Below are positions 37,075 to 45,560 of a stretch of 64,000 bases of DNA, piece after piece. The translations under genes were made by a program, and so were the position numbers. Location of the stretch: contig NZ_SMAA01000013.1 in NCBI RefSeq assembly GCF_004341685.1, positions 1 to 64,000 of the forward strand, written 5' to 3'. Position 1 is the stretch's first letter. The number at the start of each line of letters is the position of its first letter. This stretch comes from Pectinatus cerevisiiphilus (GTDB lineage Bacteria; Bacillota; Negativicutes; Selenomonadales; Selenomonadaceae). The notes beneath the pieces are model-generated. The model saw only the letters and a list, made by a program, of their open reading frames with translations. It did not search any database and was not told the origin of the DNA.

Positions 37075-37440
37075 ATGAAGTATAGCAGTAATATAACTGG
37101 GTGGGGAATGGAAGCAATAGGTTTTTTGAAAGAATTGAATTACTTAATTGTTTTTGATGATAATGCACCACCAGAACTAGCTGAAATATCTGTTTTACAT
37201 GAAAAATCTAAATTAAATGGTTGGATTAAAAAAGGGGATACTTTGATAATTGGTAAAAAAGCTTTCGATATAACTGCTGTTGGGGAAGAAGCTCAAAATA
37301 CATTTAGACAAATGGGACACGCAACTTTAAATTTCTCAGGTGGAGAAGTACCTTTTTTACCAGGACATATAATGCTTTGTGGACAGGAAGTATTGACTGA
37401 GAAGGATATACAAAAGGGTGTCAATATAAGTATCTATTAA
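37075..37440 (+). CDS. srlB: PTS glucitol/sorbitol-type EIIA, 121 aa
   Basis: Phosphocarrier of the glucitol family PTS, taking phosphate from HPr and passing it to the IIB part encoded at 39876. The fold-defining blocks YSSNITGWG, DNAPPELAEISVLHEKSKLNG (the His is the phosphorylation site) and KKAFDITAVGEEAQNTFRQMGHATLNF match EIIA-Gut. Length fits (about 115-125). Start: GGGAGATG with ATG 37075 nine bases beyond; ATG 37066 abuts the site. Confidence 0.9.
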   Translation: MKYSSNITGWGMEAIGFLKELNYLIVFDDNAPPELAEISVLHEKSKLNGWIKKGDTLIIGKKAFDITAVGEEAQNTFRQMGHATLNFSGGEVPFLPGHIMLCGQEVLTEKDIQKGVNISIY

Positions 37441-37484
37441 TATGCTGTTTCAAAACTTAATATAAATTTGGAGTGTGAATAACT

Positions 37485-38792
37485 ATGTTAAACATGGATC
37501 AAAAGCTTTTAAAAAGAGAAGAAGAAGGTAAGATTATTCGTACCGGTATAGTCGGTGCAGGTCAAATGGGAAGAGGTATGGTAACCCAGATGGCAATCAT
37601 GAAGGGAATATCACCAGCAATTGTATCTAATATAAAGCTGGAAAATGTTATAAATGCTTTTCATTATGCAGGAATAACTGATGATCAAATAGTTGTTGCT
37701 AAAACGTTGGAAGAAGCTAATAAATATATGGAAATGGGGAAATATGTTGCTACCGAAAATTCAGAACTAATATCCCAAGCCAATTTGGTGGAATGTGCTA
37801 TTGATGTAACAGGTGTCCCGGAAGTCGGTGTAAAAATAGCAATAGATTCTATGAATAACGGTAAACATGTTGTAATGATGGACGTAGAAACAGATGTAGT
37901 AATAGGACCCTATTTGAAGAAATTGGGCGAAAAAAATAATGTTATATATACTGGCTCGGCGGGAGATGAACCAGGTACTGTTATGGAGCTTTACTCATTT
38001 GCTAAAGCTATGGGGATGCAGGTTAAGGTTATGGGTAAAGGTAAAAATAATAAATTGGATTATGCGTGCAATCCAGATACAGTACTTCCAGAAGCAACTC
38101 GTCGGAAAATGAGTCCAAGAATGCTATGCGCATTTAAGGACGGGACTAAAACAATGGTAGAGATGACAGCAATGTCAAATGCAACAGGCCTGATTCCTGA
38201 TATTATTGGTGGACATGGACCTTCTGCTTCACCGGCGGAAAGATGTAAGGAATTAAATAGTATTTTCCGGTTGAAAAAAGATGGTGGGATACTTAATAAG
38301 CATGGTGTAGTAGAATATGTCAATGGTATAGCTCCAGGGGTTTTTGTTACAATAGCTACAGAAAATGCAGAAATTGCTTATCAGATGCAATATCATAGTA
38401 TGGGACCAGGTCCATTGTGGACGTTATATCGGCCATATCATTTGTGCAATCTTGAAACACCACTTACGGTTGCTAAAGCTGTAATAGATAGGGAACCAAC
38501 AATTATCCCTATTGACGGGCCTGTAAGCGAATGTATAACAGTGGCTAAAAAGGATTTAAAAGCAGGTGAATATATAGATGGTATTGGTGGATACACTACT
38601 TATGGTTCTATTGCTACTGCTGAAGAAACCCGTGCTAATGGATATGTTGTCTATGGTTTGATAAATAAGAAAAGTAAGATGAAAAAAGATGTCAAAAAAG
38701 GGCAATTGCTTACTTTAAGCGATGTAGAACTTGATACAAGTACACAGCTTTATAATGTTCGAAAAGAACAGGATGATATGTATAGAAAGTAA
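37485..38792 (+). CDS. NAD-dependent oxidoreductase with C-terminal SAF domain (COG4091-type), 435 aa
   Basis: Predicted dehydrogenase of the group described as homoserine-dehydrogenase-like with a C-terminal SAF domain. N-terminal Rossmann motif GIVGAGQMGRGM; middle segment AIDVTGVPEVGVKIAIDSMNNGKHVVMMDVETDV; then YTGSAGDEPGTVMELYSF; the last about 80 residues (KKDLKAGEYIDGIGGYTTYG) form the SAF part. It sits in the place usually taken by sorbitol-6-phosphate dehydrogenase (SrlD), so it probably acts on the incoming phospho-polyol or its product. The reaction is not established for this group. GGAG lies before the ATG at 37485; a second Met is three codons later. Confidence 0.85.
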   Translation: MLNMDQKLLKREEEGKIIRTGIVGAGQMGRGMVTQMAIMKGISPAIVSNIKLENVINAFHYAGITDDQIVVAKTLEEANKYMEMGKYVATENSELISQANLVECAIDVTGVPEVGVKIAIDSMNNGKHVVMMDVETDVVIGPYLKKLGEKNNVIYTGSAGDEPGTVMELYSFAKAMGMQVKVMGKGKNNKLDYACNPDTVLPEATRRKMSPRMLCAFKDGTKTMVEMTAMSNATGLIPDIIGGHGPSASPAERCKELNSIFRLKKDGGILNKHGVVEYVNGIAPGVFVTIATENAEIAYQMQYHSMGPGPLWTLYRPYHLCNLETPLTVAKAVIDREPTIIPIDGPVSECITVAKKDLKAGEYIDGIGGYTTYGSIATAEETRANGYVVYGLINKKSKMKKDVKKGQLLTLSDVELDTSTQLYNVRKEQDDMYRK

Positions 38793-38809
38793 TTGAGGAG
38801 TGAGTCTTT

Positions 38810-38884
38810 ATGTGTTGTATAAATAAAAAACCACTGCAAAACGGCAATTTTACAGTGGTAAGTATGGTTATTATCTTTGGCTGA
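38810..38884 (+). CDS. Possible small ORF, 24 aa
   Basis: ATG 38810 has a strong ribosome site (GAGGAG) about 8 bases upstream, 17 bases after the stop of the oxidoreductase. The frame gives MCCINKKPLQNGNFTVVSMV followed by IIFG. A CCACTG/CAGTGG hairpin (38830-38857) lies inside. It could be a small protein, an attenuator peptide or the stub of a lost gene. No homologue is recognised. Confidence 0.35.
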   Translation: MCCINKKPLQNGNFTVVSMVIIFG

Positions 38885-38941
38885 TATCTAACCAATACAA
38901 GAATACGATAACATAAAGTTCCTGTCAATAAATAAGTAATT

Positions 38942-38978
38942 ATTTCAGATGGAATTTTATTCCATCTGAAATTTTATA
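38942..38978 (+). terminator. Terminator inside the PTS locus
   Basis: Perfect 14-bp stem ATTTCAGATGGAAT / ATTCCATCTGAAAT with a 3-base loop and T-rich tail. It separates the regulator-IIA-oxidoreductase part from the IIC-IIB genes. Confidence 0.88.
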
Positions 38979-39340
38979 TCTAAAAATTGATCATTAATAT
39001 TTTCCTTCTGTAAATATTGATATTTGTAGGGACTATGCCATAATTTATCTGACAAAGTACATATTTAAAGATATTGCTGAAATCAGTATATATGTTTTTA
39101 TTATAAACATGTACAGTAATTTAGAAAATAAAACGAAAATTTTGCAGAATAAACTGTTAAAAGAAGTTTTATAGGAAAATATTTTATGGTTAATATTATA
39201 ATGGCTTTTGCTTGTAATAGATTTGATATAGAAACAGAAAATAGAGTTAGATTCTTGGTTCCTGTTTTTAATTTTAGTAAGTTAATAGTAATTATAAGAA
39301 ATATGTGAAAAATTATTTTTATGAGAAAAGAAGGGGTATT
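38979..39340. other. Intergenic region before the PTS IIC gene
   Basis: About 360 AT-rich bases. It must hold a separate promoter for the IIC-IIB pair, since a terminator precedes it. A small ATGTTT/AAACAT repeat lies near 39089-39110. No gene, riboswitch or copy of the GAACAAATGTAAA repeat was seen. Confidence 0.4.
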
Positions 39341-39850
39341 ATGGAAATTATTGCAGCTTTAGCAAATAGCTTTATTGAATTATTTAAAGCGGGGGCAGCA
39401 ACTTTTGTTTCTTGGGTCACCGGAATTATTCCTCTAGTAATAGTATTAATGACTGCAGTGAGTGCCGTTATTAAATTAATAGGGGAAGATAAGGTTTATA
39501 GCATGGCTAAAACAGCTACAAAATATACAATAACGCGTTATACGATCGTTCCTATTTTGGCTGTTATATTTTTGGCTAATCCTATGTGTTACTCTTTTGG
39601 CCGTTTTGTTGAAGAAAAATATAAACCGGCTTTTTATGATGCAACTGTAAGTTTTCTACATCCTGTAACGGGCTTGTTTCCCCATGCTAATGGTGGTGAA
39701 TTATTTGTGTATATGGGGATTGCTACAGGAATAAGTAATCTTGGTCTCCCATTAGGTGATCTAGCTGTTCGATATTTTTTTGTAGGAATAGTAGTAATTT
39801 TAATTCGCGGTGTAGTAACGGAAAAAATATATACTATGATGAAAAAATAG
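39341..39850 (+). CDS. srlA: PTS glucitol/sorbitol-type EIIC, 169 aa
   Basis: Membrane part of the glucitol PTS transporter, with about four hydrophobic segments. Landmarks: FSKGAEWFI-like SNIELFK region (ANSFIELFKAGAATFVSWVTGIIPLVIVLMTA, given only in part), ANPMCYSFGRFVEEKYKPAFYDA and HANGGELFVYMGIATGI. Length is close to SrlA (about 180). AAGGGG precedes ATG 39341. It is followed 25 bases later by the IIB/IIC2 gene, forming the usual srlA-srlE pair. Confidence 0.9.
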   Translation: MEIIAALANSFIELFKAGAATFVSWVTGIIPLVIVLMTAVSAVIKLIGEDKVYSMAKTATKYTITRYTIVPILAVIFLANPMCYSFGRFVEEKYKPAFYDATVSFLHPVTGLFPHANGGELFVYMGIATGISNLGLPLGDLAVRYFFVGIVVILIRGVVTEKIYTMMKK

Positions 39851-39875
39851 ATTGAAAGTAAAGGAGATAGATTTG

Positions 39876-40877
39876 ATGTATAAATCGGTTACTATAAAAA
39901 GAGGTAAAGCTGGATGGGGTGGACCTTTGACAATAACACCAACAGACAGTCGTAATAAAATATTATGTGTGACAGGTGGTGGAATACATCCTGTAGCTCA
40001 AAAAATAGCAGAAATGACAGGTGGCATACCTGTTGATGGATTTAGTACAGGGATTCCCGACGAAGAAGTAATGGTTGCAGTTGTTAACTGTGGTGGAACT
40101 GCACGTTGTGGTGTCTACCCTAAGAAGAAAATATTTACTGTTAATTTAACAGCTGTAGGAAAATCAGGGCCTTTAGCGCAATTTATGACAGAAGACATTT
40201 ATGTTTCAGATGTGACGGAAGATTGTATAACTTTTGCTGATGTCGAAGCAGTTACTGCCTCAGTAAAGCAAGTGGAGACGATAGCTTCTCAAGCAAAAAC
40301 AAAAGCGCAGGCAAGAGAAGAATTAGCAAAAATGAACGCGGGGAAGAAAAAAAATATTATTACGCGAATAGGTATCGGCGTCGGTTCTGTCGTTAATAAA
40401 TTTTATCAGGCCGGACGTGAAACTATTGATATGGTAATAAAAAATATTTTACCTTTTATGGCCTTTGTGAGTATGATTTTAGGAATAATCAGTGCGTCTG
40501 GTATAGGGAATATTATAGCTAAAACATTGTCACCATTGGCTAGCACGTTGCCAGGAATGATAGGAATATCCATCGTTTGTGCGTTGCCTTTTATTTCACC
40601 GGTGCTTGGTCCGGGGGCAGTAATAGCCCAGGTGGTAGGCAGCCTGCTTGGCGTTGAAATTGGGTTAGGTCATATTCCTCCTCAATACGCTTTACCCGCT
40701 TTGTTTGCAATTAATGCCCAAGTCGGAGCTGACTTTGTTCCAGTAGGCTTGAGTCTGGGAGAAGCAGAACCTGAAACAATAGAACTTGGTGTGCCAGCAG
40801 TACTTTATTCTAGGCTGATTACAGGACCGGTAGCTGTAATCATAGCATATATATCCAGTATGGGACTTTATTCGTAA
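39876..40877 (+). CDS. srlE: PTS glucitol/sorbitol-type EIIBC, 333 aa
   Basis: N-terminal IIB domain (about residues 1-165) with the phosphorylated cysteine in VNCGGTARCGVYPKKK, then a membrane IIC2 domain (about 190-333) with four helices, including SMILGIISASGIGNIIAK and FISPVLGPGAVIAQVVG. It takes phosphate from EIIA (37075) and phosphorylates the sugar during import. AAGGAG lies 8 bases before ATG 39876. A bidirectional hairpin at 40914 separates it from uvrB. Confidence 0.92.
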   Translation: MYKSVTIKRGKAGWGGPLTITPTDSRNKILCVTGGGIHPVAQKIAEMTGGIPVDGFSTGIPDEEVMVAVVNCGGTARCGVYPKKKIFTVNLTAVGKSGPLAQFMTEDIYVSDVTEDCITFADVEAVTASVKQVETIASQAKTKAQAREELAKMNAGKKKNIITRIGIGVGSVVNKFYQAGRETIDMVIKNILPFMAFVSMILGIISASGIGNIIAKTLSPLASTLPGMIGISIVCALPFISPVLGPGAVIAQVVGSLLGVEIGLGHIPPQYALPALFAINAQVGADFVPVGLSLGEAEPETIELGVPAVLYSRLITGPVAVIIAYISSMGLYS

Positions 40878-40913
40878 AATAATATGTAAAAATTGACTTT
40901 GAATAGACAAAAA

Positions 40914-40952
40914 GCAGAGTCCCCATAATAAAATATGGCTGACTCTGTTTTT
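40914..40952. terminator. Terminator between srlE and uvrB
   Basis: CAGAGTC / GACTCTG stem with extra CCATA/TATGG pairing and a TTTTTAT tail on the plus strand; converging genes. Confidence 0.85.
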
Positions 40953-40993
40953 ATATTAATGCGAATAGTTTTGTCATGAATGCTAGCAATTAA

Positions 40994-43039
40994 TTATTTC
41001 CTGTGTTTAGAAACTTTAGTATTGGCTTTATTTTGCAATTCGAATATTACATCACGCAATTCGGCGGCTTTTTCAAATTCAAGGGCCCGTGATGCCGCTT
41101 GCATTTCTTTTGTGAGTGTGCCAATTAGTTTTTGCCGTTCTTTAGCAGTCATTTTTAGCTTCTTTTTAGAGGTTTTATATTCTGTGGTATTTTCAGCTAC
41201 CATCGTAGTTTCAATAAGATTTTTAACCTTTTTTTCAATTGTTTTAGGGATAATACCGTGTTTTTTATTATAATCATCCTGAACTTTACGCCTACGGTCG
41301 GTTTCGTCGATAGCTTTTTTCATGGAATCTGTCATCCGATCGGCATATAATATTACTTTCCCATGGGCATTGCGGGCAGCTCTTCCCATTGTTTGGATTA
41401 GTGACGTTTCTGAGCGGAGAAAGCCTTCTTTGTCGGCATCAAGAATTGCTACCAGAGATACTTCTGGCATATCAAGGCCTTCTCGTAAAAGGTTTATGCC
41501 TACCAATACATCAAAGACGCCCAGCCGCAAATCACGGATTATTTCTGCCCGTTCTATTGTGGCTATATCAGAGTGAAGATAACGGACTTTTATCCCCATT
41601 TCTTTTAAATAGTCAGTCAAATTTTCTGCCATTTTTTTGGTTAAAGTAGTGATAAGGACACGTTCGTGTTTATCCATGCGGAGGTGAATTTCGTTTAAAA
41701 GATCATCCATTTGGTTTTGTAAAGGACGTATTTCTATCTCGGGGTCGAGAAGGCCGGTAGGTCTAATGACTTGTTCCACTATTTGGCTGGCTTGTGCAAG
41801 TTCATACGGTGCAGGTGTGGCAGAAACATAAATTATTTGGTTAATTCTAGCAACAAATTCTTCAAAACGCAGTGGGCGGTTATCAAATGCAGAAGGCAGC
41901 CGAAACCCGTTATCTACAAGTGATACCTTACGCGAACGGTCGCCTGCGTACATAGCACGCAGTTGCGGCAGGGTAACATGGGATTCGTCTATTACGATGA
42001 GAAAATCGTCTGGAAAATAATCCAGTAAGGTATAGGGGGAATCACCTTTTTTTCGCCCGGTCAGATGGCGCGAATAGTTTTCGATACCGGAACAATAGCC
42101 CATTTCCTGCATTATTTCCAAGTCATAATTAGTACGTTGTTTAAGCCTTTGTGCTTCTAGCAGTTTGCCTTCACCTTTTAGGTATTGGAGTTGTTCATTG
42201 AGTTCAACTTCGATGGATTTTATGGCTTTATCCATCTTTTCCGGTGAAGTGACATAATGGGAAGCAGGAAAAACAGTGACACTTTTTCGTTCACTGAGTA
42301 TTTCTCCGGTGAGCGGGTCAAATTCACTGATACGGTCCACTTCATCACCAAAAAGTTCTATTCTTACGGCACGGTCTTGATAGCCGGCAGGATAAACTTC
42401 AATAATATCACCATGGACGCGAAATTTACCACGTACGAAATTGATGTCGTTTCGTTCATATTGTATTTGTACTAATTTTTTTAGAATGGCATCGCGGGGA
42501 TATTCTTCACCGCGGCGTACTGATAAAACTAATTCGTAGTAATCTTCCGGGGAACCTAAGCCATATATACATGACACACTTGCTACGATAATGACGTCAC
42601 GTCTTTCGAATAATGAGCATGTAGCGGAATGGCGCAGTTTATCAATTTCATCATTGATGGAGGAATCTTTTTCTATGTATGTATCTGTCTGGGCAATATA
42701 GGCTTCTGGTTGATAATAGTCATAGTAACTGACAAAATATTCAACTGCATTATTGGGGAAAAATTCTTTGAATTCGCTGGCAAGCTGTGCTGCCAGTGTT
42801 TTATTATGTGCTATTACTAAAGTTGGTTTTTGTACTTTCTCAATCACTTTAGCTATAGTAAATGTTTTTCCTGTTCCTGTGGCACCAAGCAGTACTTGGG
42901 CCGTTTGTCCGTTTTCGATGCCGGCGGACAGGTCTTTGATTGCTTTTTTTTGATCACCCATTGGTTCAAAAGGGGCAACAACTTTAAAAGGAGTTTTTTC
43001 CGATAAGTGAAGTGTGTTTAGTTTCGGTACAGTAGCCAT
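40994..43039 (-). CDS. uvrB: Excinuclease ABC subunit B, 681 aa
   Basis: Helicase-like DNA damage verification subunit. Walker [15 protein letters not shown], the beta-hairpin region [21 protein letters not shown], helicase motif DESHV, motif [26 protein letters not shown] and the QTMGRAARN box are all present. A C-terminal UVR motif ([12 protein letters not shown]-type: [18 protein letters not shown]) binds UvrC. Length is typical. AAGGAGGAG supports ATG 43039. In many Firmicutes uvrB is immediately followed by uvrA on the same strand; here a foreign operon lies between. Confidence 0.97.
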   Translation of the reverse strand: MATVPKLNTLHLSEKTPFKVVAPFEPMGDQKKAIKDLSAGIENGQTAQVLLGATGTGKTFTIAKVIEKVQKPTLVIAHNKTLAAQLASEFKEFFPNNAVEYFVSYYDYYQPEAYIAQTDTYIEKDSSINDEIDKLRHSATCSLFERRDVIIVASVSCIYGLGSPEDYYELVLSVRRGEEYPRDAILKKLVQIQYERNDINFVRGKFRVHGDIIEVYPAGYQDRAVRIELFGDEVDRISEFDPLTGEILSERKSVTVFPASHYVTSPEKMDKAIKSIEVELNEQLQYLKGEGKLLEAQRLKQRTNYDLEIMQEMGYCSGIENYSRHLTGRKKGDSPYTLLDYFPDDFLIVIDESHVTLPQLRAMYAGDRSRKVSLVDNGFRLPSAFDNRPLRFEEFVARINQIIYVSATPAPYELAQASQIVEQVIRPTGLLDPEIEIRPLQNQMDDLLNEIHLRMDKHERVLITTLTKKMAENLTDYLKEMGIKVRYLHSDIATIERAEIIRDLRLGVFDVLVGINLLREGLDMPEVSLVAILDADKEGFLRSETSLIQTMGRAARNAHGKVILYADRMTDSMKKAIDETDRRRKVQDDYNKKHGIIPKTIEKKVKNLIETTMVAENTTEYKTSKKKLKMTAKERQKLIGTLTKEMQAASRALEFEKAAELRDVIFELQNKANTKVSKHRK

Positions 43040-43165
43040 ATTAACTCCTCCTTATGAGTAAGTAGTTCATTATTTACCAAAATTATTTTAGTGGAATTTT
43101 AAAAATTGTTTAGGGAAGAACAGTTTCTGTCTTTGCTTTAAACTGACAAGGCTGGAAATAAAAAA

Positions 43166-43206
43166 AATCCGCACTAAATAAAGTATAGCTTAATAGTACG
43201 GATTTG
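43166..43206 (-). terminator. Terminator downstream of the EF-G-like gene
   Basis: AAATCCGCACTA / TAGTACGGATTT stem (one mismatch). On the minus strand it is followed by TTTTTTT, about 70 bases beyond the stop. Confidence 0.88.
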
Positions 43207-43277
43207 TGAACTGTTCATTATGAATAAAATGAATAAAAAATTTATAACTAAAATTTATAACTCAGGTTTAGTGGTGC

Positions 43278-45325
43278 TTATTTTGTTAAAAGTGTATCAC
43301 GGATTTTGGCAGGAATTTCTTCGTAATGAGAAAATTTCAAGGCATAGCTGCCGCGTCCTTGTGTTTGCGAACGTAGCTCAATTGCGTATTTTGTAAGTTC
43401 CGCTTCGGGCACCTGCGCTTGTATTTTGCTGATAGATAAAGACGGACTGGTCGTGCTCATAATGCGCCCCCTATGTGCGGTCAAGCCGTTTATAACAGTC
43501 CCCATAAAATAATTAGGGGTAACTATGTCAACTAGATAATAAGGTTCTAAAATGATGGGGTTCGCTTCAGGAACGGCTTTTTTTAAAGCAAGTGATGCTG
43601 CTGCTTTAAAAGCCTGTTCTGATGAATCGACAGTATGGTAAGACCCGTCATAAAGATTGACTTTGATATCAGTCATAGGATAGCCGGCGATAAGGCCTTT
43701 GGCTAGTGTTTCTTTTACTCCTTTTTCAACTGCGGGAATATATTGACGGGGAACAGCACCACCAAATATGGATTCGGTGAATATAATGCCGCTGCTGCGG
43801 TCTAAAGGTGAAATTTCTAACCAGACATCGCCATATTGGCCGTGACCACCGCTTTGTTTTTTGTATTTGCCCTCTGCCTTAGCATTTTTCTTTATGGTTT
43901 CCATGTAAGCGATAGATGGTTCTTGCAGACAGGCTGTTACACCAAATTTGCGCTTTAGTTTTTCAAGTGCTATCGTGAGGTGAAGTTCACCTACGCCGCT
44001 GATACATAATTCATTTGTTTGTTCATCTCTGGTAATTTTTATACTAGGTTCTTCATCAGTAAGTCGGCAAAGAGCAGTCCCCAACCTATCTTCATCTGCT
44101 TTATCTTTGGCTGTTATAGCCATTTTATACATGGGTTCAGCATAATTTAGTTTTTCATAAAGGATAGGAAGTTTTTCTACACATAATGTATCATTTGTTT
44201 TACTGTACTGTAATTTATTGATAATAATAATATCACCAGCGGCAGCCTGCTTAATGTTTTTTTGATTTTTCCCGCAGGCTGTATATATGGAACCTAATCG
44301 TTCAGCTTTTTTTCGTTCGGGTTGTAAAGCGTACTGTTTTCTGTTATACTGCCTGATAATATTTTTACATAGCTTGTTCTGCCGATGAACTGGTCGACTA
44401 CTGTTTTAAAAATAAATGAAGAAAAAGCATCCTCTGTGGAACGCTCTTCTATTTCTTGCGTAAGAGGATTGACACCGACAGATGTTTTAAAGTAAGGAGT
44501 GGGCATGTATTCTACAATACTGTTTAAAAGCTGTCTAAAACCGACACATTTTTCAGCTGAGCCGCATAATACAGGAAAAATTTTTGCATTTACTATACCT
44601 TCAATAAGGGCAGCAGCAGTTTCTGTTTCAGTTATTTCTTTTCCGTCCAAATATTTTTCAAGCAGTTCGTCATTAAATTCTGCTATGGATTCAAGCAGCA
44701 TATGACGGGCGGTGTCTACAGCGGATTTCATATAATCGGGAATGTCATATATCTGTGTTTTGTTTTTTATTAACACTTTAGTGTTCATCGTTATGAGATC
44801 GGCTACCCCATGAAAACTGTTTGCCTGTCCTATAGGAATTTGGATAGGAACTACACCTTTACCAAAAGTTGCGCGCAGTTCATCTATTGTTTTATTAAAA
44901 TCTACATATTCGCGATCGAGTTTATTTATAAAAATAGCCCGTGGAAGAGATAGCTTTTGGGCATAATGCCAAGCTTTAGTGGTGCTCACTTCGACACCTG
45001 AAGAGGCTGATACTACTATGAGAGCTGCTTCAGATACGGACATAGCCGCTTGGACTTCACTAGTGAAATCAGGATAGCCAGGAGTATCGAGTAAATTTAT
45101 TTTATAGCCCTGCCATTCGCAGGCACCAAGAGAAGTATTAATACTCATTTTTCTTTTTATTTCTTCAGGTTCGTAATCAAGTGCAGAGGTTCCTTCCCGC
45201 GTTTTACCTAAGCGGCCTATGCTGCCCGACTTATATAAACACGCTTCGGCGATGGATGTTTTTCCGCATTTACTGTGGCCTACTATTGCGATGTTCCTTA
45301 TATTTGTGCTGTTGTATGTTGTCAT
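43278..45325 (-). pseudogene. EF-G-like translational GTPase, split by a -1 frameshift
   Basis: Together the two frames encode an EF-G paralogue of about 682 residues (EF-G is about 690). The first frame (45325 to 44294) has the G domain: GHSKCGKTS (residues 16-24), LLDTPGYPDF, INKLD. It then enters domain II and stops. The second frame runs in from 44306 and ends at 43278 with domains III-V (SGVGELHLTIALEKL, GHGQYGDVWLEISP, GAVPRQYIPAVEKGV). In the -1 frame there is no stop from 44306 onward, and the joined text NPNEKKAERLGSIY matches an uninterrupted EF-G. The break lies at a run of seven A (minus strand, 44313-44307) forming A_AAA_AAG in the zero frame, a classical -1 slippery heptamer. 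It may be a real loss, an indel error or recoding. Canonical EF-G genes are not seen nearby, so this is a secondary paralogue. Confidence 0.85.
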
Positions 45326-45560
45326 GATATCAGCCTCCTTTAATAAATGTATTATTATAATTATTCTGTATTAAGAGAAAATTACCTTTTAATGTTTTAT
45401 TATTTCAATCAGTATGGCAGTGTATTATGGATTTTAGAAAAATTTTTCAATAGCTGATATAAAAAATTTAAGAGTATTACTGGTGGTTTTATTTATATTG
45501 CATAAAGCGGAAAATTGTATTATATTATAGGGACTAAAATTATTGCAGGGGGAGTTGGAT

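Noticed and set aside
45326-45560. c-di-AMP (ydaO) riboswitch sought upstream of kimA
   Set aside because: No conserved core or helices visible by eye.
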